Assembly (NCBI GenBank): GCA_022414725.1
Contig: CM039462.1
Coordinates: 56,123,530-56,187,529, forward strand
Length of the DNA: 64,000 bases
Direction: 5' to 3'
DNA from: Microglena sp. YARC
Taxonomy: Eukaryota > Chlorophyta > Chlorophyceae > Chlamydomonadales > Chlamydomonadaceae
Shown here: piece by piece, positions 1-11,600 of the stretch
Layout of the letters: each line of letters begins with the position of its first letter
Numbering within the stretch: position 1 is the first letter of the stretch
Notes under the pieces: generated by a model
Told to the model about the DNA's origin: nothing
Database searches by the model: none
What the model saw: only the letters and a program-made list of their open reading frames with translations
Made by a program: the position numbers and the translations under genes

Positions 1-553
1 CTTTCTTAAGCTTCTACAGCATGTCTTCAATTCTCTAATTTAGGGTAATCCCAAATTATGGGGGGAATCAGTCCTATCTGACAGACATCCTGGCAGCCCC
101 GCTGGCAGCTACCTGGCAGCTTCTCCTGTGCCTCAGCCTGACTCCTAGGCTGCCATAACTCTTAAGCATAGTCCATAGTATTAATAGTCTTCTCTGAGTT
201 AAAGCTACCTTATAGATGACTTTGGAAGTATCTCAGCATATCTCTCCATCTGGATTGATTACATGAGCCAGCGGGGGACGTCTACCTTAAAGAAGTTGCT
301 TACAGCCAGTCAGTCCTTTATACTTCTAGTCCCTCTCATTCCTGGCCCCTAGCAGATATTCACCTAAAGATCCCTGCCTTCAATGTGCCACACCCCTTTG
401 GACTGTCCCAAATAATTTATTATTTACAGTTCCTCTTGCCAGCCGTTAGCATATCTAATAGCCCTGTCAGCCCTTATACACCTGTATTTTCTGTATGCCC
501 CTCAGCTAATTCCAGGGATTCTTGTACCCAAGAATACCTTGAATTGGGGGGGA
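1..553. other. No recognisable gene; probably interior of an LTR element
   Basis: No frame gives a recognisable protein. The stretch ends in a purine tract (AATTGGGGGGGA) directly before a TG dinucleotide, which is the layout expected of the 3' interior and polypurine tract of an LTR retrotransposon. The interior seems too decayed to classify. Confidence 0.35.
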
Positions 554-802
554 TGTTATTGTCCGTCGAGTCGGACACTGAGTTGGCATAGCGCACGCGT
601 GGTCCTGTGGCTCCAGGACCCGGGTTGCCTGCCGCCGGGCCATAGGCTAGCTATGGCCCGCACGTGTCTTCGGAACCTTCCTGAAGACTTCCTTTTCTAT
701 ATAGCCGCACGAGTTGCGATGATAAGCTATCTGCTCTTTAGTCTTCATTGTGTAACAACTCTATTGATTGAAAGTTGAGGGGTAGCCTAATTGTTCACCA
801 CA
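554..802 (+). mobile_element. Candidate 3' or solo LTR
   Basis: The segment starts TGTTATTG immediately after a G-rich polypurine tract and ends CACCACA, so it has the TG...CA ends of an LTR. A TATATA box lies near 698-703. No second copy is present in the window, so the pair cannot be tested. It could be the 3' LTR of an element running in from the left. Confidence 0.4.
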
Positions 803-941
803 TTTATATATCTGCAAATACCAGTAATAAAAAAGAAAATAAAAATCACGATTGTTCAACTTTTCAAGAGTCAGGACCTGGACAAGTATCTGAAGTCTTA
901 TAATCAATTAAATAATCACTGTACAATTAAATAATCACTGT

Positions 942-1083
942 AGCACGAACTCAGGCCTCCCGTCAGTAAAACGATTGTTTGGGGTTCATTTCATCAATCC
1001 TTCTTCGTTTTAGCCCCTTATGGCACGGTTGGACAAGTCCATCTTGCCTGTTTGGCTTACCCCTGGACTGTAACAACATACAT
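942..1083 (+). repeat. Interspersed repeat family G, copy 1
   Basis: About 145 bp, shared with 23338-23495 and 39254-39396. It begins near AGCACGAACTCAGG, contains TAAACGATTGTTTGGGGTTC, and ends with a CTGTAACATACATAC-type tail. The GGGGTTCAGTTC core loosely resembles a pol III B box and the ATAC tail suggests a short retroposon. A shorter copy lies near 1310-1420. Confidence 0.6.
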
Positions 1084-1156
1084 CATTTTTTTACTGCCGA
1101 AGACGGCGAGCAGCCAAATTGCTGGCTGAAGCTGTGTAACAAAGTGCAAGTTCAAG
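1084..1156 (-). mobile_element. 73-bp SINE-like family F insertion with 13-bp target duplication
   Basis: Read on the minus strand it starts CTTGAACTTG, carries TTCAGCCAGCAATTTGGC and ends in an A-rich run. It is flanked by a perfect 13-bp direct repeat TAACAACATACAT (1071-1083 and 1157-1169), so it inserted into the tail of repeat G. Relatives lie at 21190-21455, 21868-21935 and 52976-53045, and as a tandem array at 20263-20560. An A tail and a long target duplication are typical of retroposons. Confidence 0.65.
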
Positions 1157-1309
1157 TAACAACATACATACATTAAGTGCCTACTCCGGTGTGTGTGTGT
1201 GTGGTGGTGGTGGGGTGGGGAGGGCATGGAATTGGAAGACGGTGAGCAGCCCGGAGTCGGCTGAAAACCCTTCCAGGGTTGCTCAAGGGTACTTCACAAT
1301 TTGCGTTTT

Positions 1310-1420
1310 GAGGGTTTGGGATTCAGTTCATCAATGGATTTCCTTGCAAGTCCTTCCTGTCACGGTTGGGCACATACCTTGAGCCTATTTGGCCTACCCT
1401 TGGACTGAAAGATACATACA
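1310..1420 (+). repeat. Partial copy of repeat family G
   Basis: It shares the block from GGGATTCAGTTCATCA to CCTTGGACTGAAAGATACAT with family G but lacks the left end. It abuts the 33-bp satellite. Confidence 0.5.
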
Positions 1421-1434
1421 CTGCGTTTGGAGAT

Positions 1435-2428
1435 ATAATTGCTCTCCAGATTTACGTTTCATGAGACATAACTGCTCTCCAGATTTACGTTTTATGAGAC
1501 ATAACTGCTCTCCAGATTTACGTTTCATGAGACATAACTGCTCTCCAGATTTACGTTTTGTGAGACATAACTGCTCTCCAGATTTACGTTTCATGAGACA
1601 TAACTGCTCTCCAGATTTACGTTTTATGAGACATAACTGCTCTCTAGATTTACGTTTCATGAGACATAACTGCTCTCCAGATTTACGTTTTATGAGACAT
1701 AACTGCTCTCCAGATTTACGTTTTATGAGACATAACTGCTCTCCAGATTTACGTTTCATGAGACATAACTGCTCTCCAGATTTACGTTTTATGAGACATA
1801 ACTGCTCTCCAGATTTACGTTTCATGAGACATAACTGCTCTCCAGATTTACGTTTCATGAGACATAACTGCTCTCTAGATTTACGTTTCATGAGACATAA
1901 CTGCTCTCCAGATTTACGTTTTATGAGACATAACTGCTCTCCAGATTTACGTTTCATGAGACATAACTGCTCTCCAGATTTATGTTTCATGAGACATAAC
2001 TGCTCTCCAGATTTACGTTTCATGAGACATAACTGCTCTCCAGATTTACATTTCATGAGACATAACTGCTCTCCAGATTTACGTTTCATGAGACATAACT
2101 GCTCTCCAGATTTACGTTTCATGAGACATAACTGCTCTCCAGATTTACGTTTTATGAGACATAACTGCTCTCCAGATTTACGTTTCATGAGACATAACTG
2201 CTCTCCAGATTTACGTTTTATGAGACATAACTGCTCTCCAGATTTACGTTTCATGAGACATAACTGCTCTCCAGATTTACGTTTTATGAGACATAACTGC
2301 TCTCCAGATTTACATTTCATGAGACATAACTGCTCTCCAGATTTACGTTTTATGAGACATAACTGCTCTCCAGATTTACATTTGATAAGACATAACTGCT
2401 CTCCAGATTTACGTTTACTGCTCTGAGA
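1435..2428. repeat. 33-bp satellite array I, about 30 units
   Basis: The unit is about 33 bp, for example ATGAGACATAACTGCTCTCC followed by AGATTTACGTTTC. Variation is mostly single transitions (TTTCATGAG/TTTTATGAG, TACGTT/TACATT). Because 33 is divisible by three and the unit has no stops in several frames, both strands show long open frames of 11-residue repeats. I treat these as by-products. The same satellite resumes at 4704, so the Copia fragment between them interrupts one array. Confidence 0.95.
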
Positions 2429-3156
2429 TTACCCAACCAACATGCATCACAAGGGACCTGTGAGAACTTTTGAAGTGCTGCCCTGGTAAAGTTGGGTCTG
2501 CCAGTAACAGTGTCGGGGTGCGACAACATGTGCATAGCAGGTTGACCAGGTTGGCCAAATCTGCGGTGCCATAGATTCGCACTGTCACGACAAGTAACTG
2601 TAGGATCGCCTTACCCAGGAATAACAGTTACAGAGAACGCCGAAGGAGAGGGTCGAACTCGCGACGCCCGCGGATGAGAATCAGGGATAGGGCAGAGTAC
2701 CAATCCTAAGTTCTAAACACCAGACGTGGTGGCTGGAACAGTCCAAAGAGTTCTAGAACGTCTGGTGGCAATACAACGATCTGCATCAAAACTAATGATA
2801 CAACCCTGGGACCTAGCCGTAGCATTTACACTGAGAAGGTTAACAGGACAATTAGGTATGTAGCGCACATTGTCTATGGTAATGGGGGCCTCAAGCCACT
2901 CATTACATAGTTCAATGGTTCCAATACCAACTGCCTGCTGAACAACACCATCTCCAAATCTAACAGAGGGGCAATTTGCCTGATATCTGATGGATTTAAA
3001 GAGGGTGACGTCCCCAGTCAAACTCCGACTAGCCCCACTGTCTAAGTACCAGGTAGCTTCGACACAATCATCAGCCTGAGCAGGCGCCCAGGCTGTTTCA
3101 ACACTAATGAGAACGGCAAAGGGGAGGGTAGGTGAGTGGGGGTTGATTTTACCCAT
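2429..3156 (-). pseudogene. Truncated Copia pol: protease and GAG-pre-integrase remnant
   Basis: In the minus frame from about 3156 down, an aspartic protease core is visible (WYLDSGASRSLTGD) followed by the typical Copia segments FGDGVVQ and NCPVNLLSVNA. Further down a GAG-pre-integrase motif (CDACW) appears, then homology stops where satellite array I begins. No integrase core, reverse transcriptase or RNase H follows. A weakly tRNA-like stretch with a T-arm-like GAGTTCGACCC lies at 2645-2720 on the minus strand. It is a decayed relative of the intact element at 56423-63398, not a copy of it. Confidence 0.75.
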
Positions 3157-4447
3157 GGTGGGTAGTGAGGGTGATTAGACAGCAGCCTCTGGTTTGCTGT
3201 GTCTATGGACTCATAACGATATTGCACTTCAGCAAACGTGATCTGATTCTCAACAAACTCAGGACCACTGAACATGGTTAGCAAACTAGAAAATCGAGGA
3301 TGAGATGCACCAGCGATCGCGATCTCAATACATTGAAATTCGGAAACTGTTGTACCCGATTTGAGTAGCATGAGTGCCAACCTTTTCACCCTATTGAAAT
3401 AGGTTGTAGGGGATTCAGAGTAGGTCATCTGAACCGCCCTCAAATCAGCTACCAGTTTCGGTCCCAATCTACGAGCATGCTGCACTGCCACGACTCCACC
3501 TCATCATAGATCTCCTGACAAGAACCATAGTGCCTAAAGACCTCCTGTAACTCCTTGCTCATTGTGAGTAACATGTAGGAAAAAGCCTTTTCCTCATTGC
3601 TAACCCACACATCAGAGCCATCATGTAACCTAAGCCTGGCCTCAGCCCCATCTAGAGCCCTGATGGCCTCAGCATCAGAAACACGATCAGGAAAATGAAA
3701 GTCAACAGGAGGCAGGGGTGTCCTAGAAGCCTGCTTGAGGCGCTCCAATTTTGACATCTGCTGATTCAGTTCAACTCGGTACGCCTCTACATTCCTATCC
3801 ATCTCTTCCTCCGTCAACGGAATCAAATCAGGGTCACCCCTCAAATCCCACTTGAGCACTGCACTCGCGGACGTCTTACCCGCGAGGCGATTGACCCAAG
3901 AACGCCTGGCGGCATTCTCAGCATCAATCCCCTGTTCACCTCCACCTTCTTCACCAGCAATGCCTGTCACAGAAGAGACCTCAGACGAGTCCTCAGGGAG
4001 AGGCTCGTTCCTAGCTCGCTCCTCCAGATCGGCAGGAGTAGGCCTGCCGGAGCTTCCTGTAGGGCCGAAGGTCCTCATTGAAACAGAGCCACCGGCAGCG
4101 AGGACTCCAGCGGTCACAGACGATGCCGAAGGTCCGGCTCCTCCAGCGTGGGCAGAGCCCCTGGGCGGAGAAATAGAGCGATGAAATGGCCGGCCAGGGT
4201 TTACCCCGCCAGCGCGTGTCCACATTGACCGCATTGTTGAAGGCGCTCACGCTTGTTGTCGGGAGGTCGATCCAGCCGTAACACGACGTTGTAGCCACTG
4301 TGCAACTGCAGGCACAGCGCTCGGGACAACATGGTTGCCAAGGTTCGCCAAACGTAACGCAGGAATGACATTGAACAGCCACTCCTCGTAATTCTCGTAG
4401 TCGAGTTTGGCGAGGTCCTTAATCATCGACAGGTTGACTGACGACAT
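3042..4447 (-). pseudogene. Copia gag remnant, frame-broken
   Basis: A start-like MSSVNLSMIKDLAKLDYEN lies at 4447 on the minus strand and resembles the N-terminus of Copia Gag (a short peptide, then YEEW). The reading continues in at least three frames: 4447-4247, 4234-3449 and 3491-3042. The last piece carries a typical Gag segment (FNRVKRLALMLLKSG) and leads into the protease piece. A proline/serine/glycine-rich stretch occupies the middle. At least two frame breaks separate the parts, so it cannot encode an intact Gag. No LTR was recognised on either side. Both ends are cut by the 33-bp satellite. Confidence 0.65.
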
Positions 4448-4703
4448 GATGCCGAGCTTCTCAACGTCCGCAGTGGCGTACGCTTAAGCGCAACTGATGA
4501 GACCTATAACCTGACAGAGTTCAGGGGACGTGAGGAGACCAGGAACGAAGTGTTTAGACAACTGGACAGTTAAAAGAGCCGAGGTCTTGAGAGAGGAGTC
4601 CTGACGGCAAACCCCAAAACCCTTAGGTTACGGGAAAGGACAGACGCGATAGGTTGCGTAGCCAATAGGCCAGGTAGAACCAATGAACAGCTAAAGCTGA
4701 CAA
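4448..4703. other. Flank between Copia remnant and satellite II
   Basis: About 250 bp with no recognisable gene. It may be the untranslated leader of the Copia remnant, since it lies just upstream of gag on the minus strand. Confidence 0.3.
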
Positions 4704-5470
4704 TGAGACATAACTGCTCTCCAGATTTACGTTTCATTAGACATAACTGCTCTCCAGATTTACGTTTTATGAGACATAACTGCTCTCTAGATTTGCGTTT
4801 CATGAGACATAACTGCTCTCCAGATTTACGTTTTATGAGACATAACTGCTCTCCAGACTTACGTTTCATGAGACATAACTGCTCTCCAGATTTACGTTTT
4901 ATGAGACATAACTGCTCTCCAGATTTACATTTCATGAGACATAACTGCTCTCCAGATTTACGTTTCATTAGACATAACTGCTCTCCAGATTTACGTTTTA
5001 TGAGACATAACTGCTCTCCAGATTTACGTTTCATGAGACATAACTGCTCTCCAGATTTACGTTTCATGAGACATAACTGCTCTCCAGATTTACGTTTCAT
5101 GAGACATAACTGCTCTCCAGATTTACGTTTCATGAGACATAACTGCTCTCCAGATTTACGTTTCATGAGACATAACTGCTCTCCAGATTTACGTTTCATG
5201 AGACATAACTGCTCTCCAGATTTACGTTTCATGAGACATAACTGCTCTCCAGATTTACGTTTCATGAGACATAACTGCTCTCCAGATTTACGTTTCATGA
5301 GATATAACTGCTCTCCAGATTTACGTTTCATGAGACATAACTGCTCTCCAGATTTACGTTTCATGAGACATAACTGCTCTCCAGATTTACATTTCATGAG
5401 ACATAACTGCTCTCCAGATTTACATTTCATGAGACATAACTGCTCTCCAGATTTACGTTTTGTTTGGAAA
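4704..5470. repeat. 33-bp satellite array II, about 23 units
   Basis: Same unit and orientation as 1435-2428. The last units decay (GTTTGGAAACATAACTGC). Internal units are more uniform than in array I, suggesting more recent homogenisation. Confidence 0.95.
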
Positions 5471-5559
5471 CATAACTGCTCTCAGGATCTACATGTCATG
5501 AGGCAGTTATCAGGTTTAATCAGTATCATTTTACTACTGCGCCGAACCACCCACATTTG

Positions 5560-6100
5560 TTTTTTAAGCGTAGAAATGGACCATGGACACGCTTGCTGGT
5601 GTCTCCAACAGGTGGCGAACAGTGAAGGCCCCTGGTACTGCCGTGGGTCTGCCCAGCAGGGTACTATATTTTGTCATTTTGGGTTGCGCTTTTGACTCTG
5701 CACATATCGCCTGCTGGTGACTCCAACAGGTGGCGAACAGTGAAGGCCCCTGGTACTGCCATGGGTCTGCCCAGCAGGGTACTACATTTTGTCATTTTGG
5801 GTTGCGTATTTGACGCAACTGCCTCCTTTTGGGTTGCGCTTTTGACTTAACTGAAAACGGAAAACTGCGCGCTGCGCCCAGAGGGGGTCTAAAAATGTGT
5901 GTCAATCGCGCAGTCTGGCTCCAAAACCTTGCGCACTACCGTGCAATAGCGCGCGCCATGTAGTACCCTGCTGCACAATGATGCTGACATGGGTGAGCTA
6001 CCAGTTATATACACTTCTTGTGTTTGGTGCTATCAGTTGTTACCAGGTGTCATTAGTATCATTTTACTCCTGCCCCCCCCCCCCCCCCCTCGATGGCCAG
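5560..6100. repeat. Tandem duplications around a possible exon edge
   Basis: Blocks of about 115 bp repeat GCTGGTGTCTCCAACAGGTG, GAAGGCCCCTGGTACTGCC and TTTTGTCATTTTGGGTTGCG at 5580, 5710, 6200 and 6370. They resemble the 3' edge of the exon candidate at 6101-6240. A C run lies at 6074-6090. Confidence 0.6.
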
Positions 6101-6240
6101 ATCCTCGGTAAACGTGATATCCAGCGACTGCTTCTTAACTTGAGCTACCTCAGCGAGGAAGACCAGCTTGTCAAATTGGTTTGTGTGCGTCCAGGAGACC
6201 CCCTCACCACCATGGACACGCCTGCTGGTGTCTCCAACAG
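6101..6240 (+). CDS. Possible internal exon of an unidentified plus-strand gene
   Basis: After a C-rich tract and the acceptor GATGGCCAG, 46 codons plus two bases stay open, beginning ILGKRDIQRLLLNLSYLSEE and ending GVSN, then CAG|GTGACG as a possible donor. The composition (amphipathic, no repeats) looks like real protein. The 3' edge is copied several times around it, as seen for confirmed exons in this window. I do not recognise the family and found no convincing neighbouring exons. It could be part of a gene convergent with the methyltransferase gene. Confidence 0.3.
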
Positions 6241-6535
6241 GTGACGAACAGTGAAGGCCCCTGGTACTGCCGTGAGTCTGCCCAGCAGGGTACTACATTT
6301 TGTCATTTTGGGTTGCGCTTTTGACGCAACTGCCTCCTTTTGGGTTGCGCTTTTGACTCTGCACATATCGCCTGCTGGTGTCCACAACAGGTGGCGAACA
6401 GTGAAGGCCACTGGTACTGCCGTGGGTTTGTCCAGTGATGTTGACATGGAGAGCTACAGATACATAAGATTTACGTTTCGTTTGATTAGTCTGTAGCGCC
6501 CATGCCCCTTGCTGCATTCTCTATCAAGTTTTCCT

Positions 6536-7101
6536 TGAGCTATGTAACCAAGGCCAGGCTAAGCATCATACATACAGCTGACCTTACTCGTGCGCCTAAG
6601 TCCATAGCGCTCATGCCCCTTGCCACCCTCCCTGTCAAGCTAGGCAGCAAACACCATGAGGGGAGGTAGCAGCCATGTAACCGAGGCCAGGCTAGGCATC
6701 ATACATACAGCGGACCTTACGCTTGCGCCTGAGTCCATAGCGCTCATGCCCCTTACCACCCTCCCTGTCAAGCTAGGCAGCATAGACCAAGATGGGAGGT
6801 AGCAGCCATGTAACCGAGGCCAGGCTAGGCATCATACATACAGCGGACCTTACGCTTGCGCCTGAGTCCATAGCGCTCATGCCCCTTACCATTCTCCATG
6901 TCAAGCTAGGCAGCATAGACCAAGATGGGAGGTAGCAGCCATGTAACCGAGGCCAGGCTAGGCATCATGCATACAGCAAACCTTACGCGTGCGCCTGAGT
7001 CCATAGCGCTCATGCCCATTGCCACCCTCCCTGTCAAGCTAGGCAGCATAGACCATGAGGGGAGGTAGCCTGGAGGTAGCAGCCATGTAACCAAGGCCAG
7101 G
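6536..7101 (-). repeat. Four tandem echoes of the methyltransferase 3' end
   Basis: A unit of about 139 bp repeats the last codons, stop and following bases of the methyltransferase gene (plus-strand signature CCTGAGTCCATAGCGCTCAT), near 6590, 6725, 6865 and 6990, with the functional copy at 7135. They lie downstream of the true stop. Confidence 0.8.
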
Positions 7102-7455
7102 CTAGGCATCATACATACAGCGGACCTTGCGCTTGCGCCTGAGTCCATAGCGCTCATGCCCCTTGCCACCCTCCCTATCAACCATCATGCTCCCGCCCGA
7201 GCCTCGGTAATTCACGACCCCCCCCTTCTCCTCACCGGGCAGTGCGCCCGCATGTACGGCAGTTCTGCCAGACAGGTCTGAGATGCTATCCCGCCAGCTC
7301 CCCTCTGCCCTGGAAGGTGCCGGAGAGTGTGACGATGCGCACTGCAGTGAGAGGACGTCGATGACCTTTGTAGGGTCGAATGTAGGGTGGCAGAAGAGGG
7401 AGTGGCTCGGGGGTGCTGGCGAGGGCGAGGGTGTTCCTGGTGTCTTGACGAACAC
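7102..7455 (-). CDS. Methyltransferase-like gene, last exon
   Basis: The acceptor is TGGTGCAG before 7455, phase 0. It encodes 117 residues and a TAG stop at 7102-7104. The product is Ser/Pro-rich, then Gly-rich, with a basic C-terminus. It joins in frame to exon B (NAY|VFVKT). Confidence 0.7.
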   Translation of the reverse strand: MFVKTPGTPSPSPAPPSHSLFCHPTFDPTKVIDVLSLQCASSHSPAPSRAEGSWRDSISDLSGRTAVHAGALPGEEKGGVVNYRGSGGSMMVDREGGKGHERYGLRRKRKVRCMYDA

Positions 7456-7878
7456 CTGCACCATATCACATGGAGGGTTGGGTGGTGGGTGGAGAATGGT
7501 TGGGTGTAGTCGGGTGGGCGGAGTGTGGGTGCGGGTTGGGGGTTGGGTGGGTGGAGGGTTGGGGTGGAGGTTGAGTGCGTGTTGTTTGGTGTTGTTGGGT
7601 GATGGTGGGTGGGTTGAGGGTGGGTGGGTGTTGTTGGGGTGTGGTTGGGTGGTTGGTGGTGGGTGGAGGGTGGGTGCGGGTTGGGGTTGGGTGGGTGGAG
7701 GGTTGAAGTGGAGGTTGGTGGGTGTTGTTTGGGTGTGGTTGGGTGGTTGGGTGGAGGGTTGGGTGGAGGGTGGTTGGGGGTGGGTCACAATCTAGATGTT
7801 TAGTCGATTTGTTGGGTGGTAGAGGAGGGAGTAGGTGGTGGATGCTGCTGAGGGAAGATGTAGGATCGAGCACCCTTA

Positions 7879-7927
<49 letters not shown>

Positions 7928-8038
7928 GGGGGGGGGGGCTCATGTACTTGCATACGCATTCAAGTTGTTTGTTTGTTTGGGTTGTTTGTTCGGTGGGGGT
8001 GGGGTGGGGTGGGGTGGGTGGTGGGTGATGGGGGTGGG

Positions 8039-8077
<39 letters not shown>

Positions 8078-8616
8078 GGGGGGGGGGGGGCAGTATTTTT
8101 CTATAATTATATTGCACTAAACTATACCCCAAGGCTCAGGTTCTTACACCAGGGATATTTTTTCCCGTAATATATTCTGATCGGAATATGAGACCCCGTT
8201 TTTTGCCAAAAATGCAATGAATAAGAACCCTAAACAAAAACAAGTTTTTTTCTTTGTTACTGAAATTGACTAGAAATGACCCAAATAGACAAAAATCGGA
8301 ATAAGGATCCTGTTTTGGGAGGGAAATAGGGAGAAAAAAATAAAAAGGAATAAGATTTCTCTTTTGATTTGAAAAAATATCCAAGTTACAAACGCATTCA
8401 AGTGGTGTCTGCTCCAATCAGGTAGCAATCAACCCTGGCAAACAAACTTTCACCAGCCAGATTCAAAATTCAAGATGCAACGTGAGCCTAACAAAGATGG
8501 GTGGTTTGGGTCATGAGTTGATGTGGTTGTTGGCTTGATGTGTGTCTGTGGGTGTGGGTGGTGGTGGTGGTGTGTGTGTGTGTACAGGGGGGAGGGGTTG
8601 TTGTTGTTGTTGTTGG

Positions 8617-8647
<31 letters not shown>

Positions 8648-11600
8648 GGGCTCAGGTACTTACATACGCATTCAAATGGCGTCTGCTCCCAGTCAGGTAG
8701 CAATCAACCCTCGCCACAAGATTCACCGGCCCAAATTCAAAATTGTGTTCCAGCTCCAGCTCGGGATCCAGTTGCCTGAACGAGCGCTGCACGATGGCTA
8801 TAGAGGTTAGGGTTGATGAGCTGGCAAACAAGCGGCCCACAGCCGCCTTGGCCCCGTCAGGAAATCCTTCCCAGGCAGCATATGCGTGGGTGGCTGGATC
8901 CAAAGAAGGGAGATCCTCGACCCCAGCGCAGATGAACTTTGGGAGACAGCTCAGCGGCGGCAGCTGAGCTGGCAGTGGTCTCGGTAACTGCTGAGCTGGC
9001 AGGTGGGTGGCTGGATTCAAGGAAGGTAGATACTCCATCCCAGCACAGATGAACTCTGGGAGACAGTTCAGCGGCGGCAGCTGAGCTGGCATTGGTTTCG
9101 GAAACTGCTGAGCTGGCAGGTCGGAAGAGGTGACAGGTGGCAGTGATTGGCCTGCGACAGCTAGCAGGGGGGGCTGAGGTGGCAGGGTAGAACTGACAAG
9201 CTGGGTTGAGAAGCTAACTGTGTCTTCCTGCATTATTACCTGACCTGGCGCACTAAGCGGCTGTACAGCTGTACTGATCACGGCGTCCTTTGACAGCTGA
9301 CCTGGCACGGTGCAACTGACAGCCTGGATTGACAAAGTGATTCCATCTTCGAGAGGGTGCTGCTGACCTGGCACAGCTGAGCTGTCAGGCTGTATTGACA
9401 AAGTGAGTCCATCCTCCTGTGGCAGCTGACCTGGCACAGCTGAGCTGTCAGGCTGTATCGACCAAGTGATTCCATCCTCCTGTGGCAGCTGACCTGGCAG
9501 AGCTGAGCTGTCAGGCTGTATCGACCAAGTGATTCCATCCTCCTGTGGCAGCTGACCTGGCACAGCTGAGCTGTCAGAATGTATCGACCAAGTGATTCCA
9601 TCCTCCTGTGGCAGCTGACCTGGCACAGTTGAGCTGTCGGGCTGTATCGACAAAGTGATTCCATCCTCCTGTGGCAGCTGACCTGGCACAGCTAAGCTGT
9701 CAGGCTGCACTGCTGTACTGATCCCAACTTCCACATCAGCACAGGGTACTACAGCTCCATGGGCCGTGCATTGAGCTCCTGTAGTGCCTGTACTGCCCTT
9801 CTCACTACTGCAGGGTCCATCATCTGGCTCCATAGGTGCTTGTACTGCTGTATGTGATAGCTCTACCGCTGCATGTGCTTTGGTACTAGCAGCCAGGCTG
9901 GCAGACATGTGTTCCATGCAGTACTTGACAAACGGTACTGCTTTCTGGCACTTCACTGCATCGGACTCGACACCAATGGTGGCTGCAACGCCGCATGCAA
10001 AGATAGCATGAAGAAGAGGCCTGCAGCAGTGGTATAGACGTGTGAGAGTGTTGGTGTAGATGTGTGTGGGGGAATATTGTTGTGTGTTGGTGTATGTGTA
10101 TGTGGGAGGGTATTAGTTTGTGCTTGTGTTGGTGTTGGTGTTTGCGAGTGAGTGCTTGAATGTGGGGGTATGTTGGTGTGTGCTTGTGTAGGTGTAGGTG
10201 TTTGTGTTTGAGTGTGTGCTGGTGTGGGGGGGTTATTGGTGTGTGCTTGTGTTGGTGTTGGTGTTTGCGTGTGTGTACTGGTGTGTGTGGGGGGGTTATT
10301 GGTGTGTTTGAGTGTGTGCTGGTGTGGGGGGTTATTGGTGTGTGCTTGTGTTGGTGTTGGTGTTTGCGTGTGTGTACTGGTGTGTGTGGGGGGTATTGGT
10401 GTAGGTGCTTGTGTTTGCGTGTGTATGGGGGGGTATTGGTGAGTGCTTGTGCAGGTGCTTGTGTTTGCGTGTGTGTGTTGGTGTATGGGGGGTACTGGTG
10501 TGTGCTTGTGTTGGTGTCGGTGTAGGTGTTTGAGTGTGTGCTGGTGTATGGGGGGGTTATGGTGTTTGCATGTGTTGGTGTAGGTGCTTGTGTTTGCGTG
10601 TGTGTGTTGGTGTATGGGGGGGTACTGGTGTGTGCTTGTGTTGGTGTCGGTGTAGGTGTTTGAGTGTGTGCTGGTGTATGGGGGGGTTATGGTGTTTGCA
10701 TGTGTTGGTGTAGGTGCTTCTGGTTGCGAATGTGTGTTGGTGTATGGGGGGGTACTGGTGTGTGCTTGTGTTGGTGTCGGTGTCGGTGTTTGAGTGTGTG
10801 CTGGTGTATGGGGGGGTTATGGTGTTTGCATGTGTTGGTGTAGGTGCTTGTGTTTGCGTGTGTGTGTTGGTGTATGGGGGGGTACTGGTGTGTGCTTGTG
10901 TTGGTGTCGGTGTAGGTGTTTGAGTGTGTGCTGGTGTATAGGGGGGGTTATGGTGTTTGCATGTGTTGGTGTAGGTGCTTGTGTTTGCGTGTGTGTGTTG
11001 GTGTATGGGGGGGTACTGGTGTGTGCTTGTGTTGGTGTCGGTGTTTGTGTTTGCGTGTGTGTGTTGGTGTATGGGGGGGTTATGGTGTTTGCTTGTGTTG
11101 GTGTAGGAGTTTGTGTTTGCGTGTGTTTGTGTGTGAATGGGGGGGTATTGGTGTGTGCTTGTGTTGGTGTAGGTGCTTCTGTTTGCGTGTGTTTGTGTGT
11201 ATGGAGGGGTTATGGTGTATGCTTGTGTTAATGTAGGAGTTTGTGTTTGCGTGTGTGTGTGTGTGAATGGGGGGGGTATTGGTGTGTGCTTGTGTTGGTG
11301 TAGGTGCTTCTGTTTGCGTGTGTGTGTTTGGTGGATGGGGGGGGGTTATGGTGTATGCTTGTGTTGGTGTAGGAGTTTTGTGTTTGCGTGTGTTTGTGTG
11401 CGAATGGGGGGGTATTGGTGTGTGCTTGTGTTGGTGTCGGTGTTGGTGTTTGCGTGTGTGTGTTTGTGTATGGGGGGGGTACTGGTGTGTGCTCGTGTTG
11501 GTGTAGGAGTTTGTGTTTGCGTGTGTTTGTGTGTGAATGGGGGGGGTATTGGTGTGTGCTTGTGTTGGTGTAGGTGCTGGTGTGTGGGGGGTATTGGTGT

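Noticed and set aside
1389..2426. 345- and 308-codon frames of 11-residue repeats on both strands
   Set aside because: The 33-bp satellite lacks stops in several frames, so open frames on both strands follow automatically. No start context, splice support or codon signal.
2645..2720. Possible tRNA gene on the minus strand (GAGTTCGACCC)
   Set aside because: A T-arm-like sequence is present but I could not form acceptor, D and anticodon stems.
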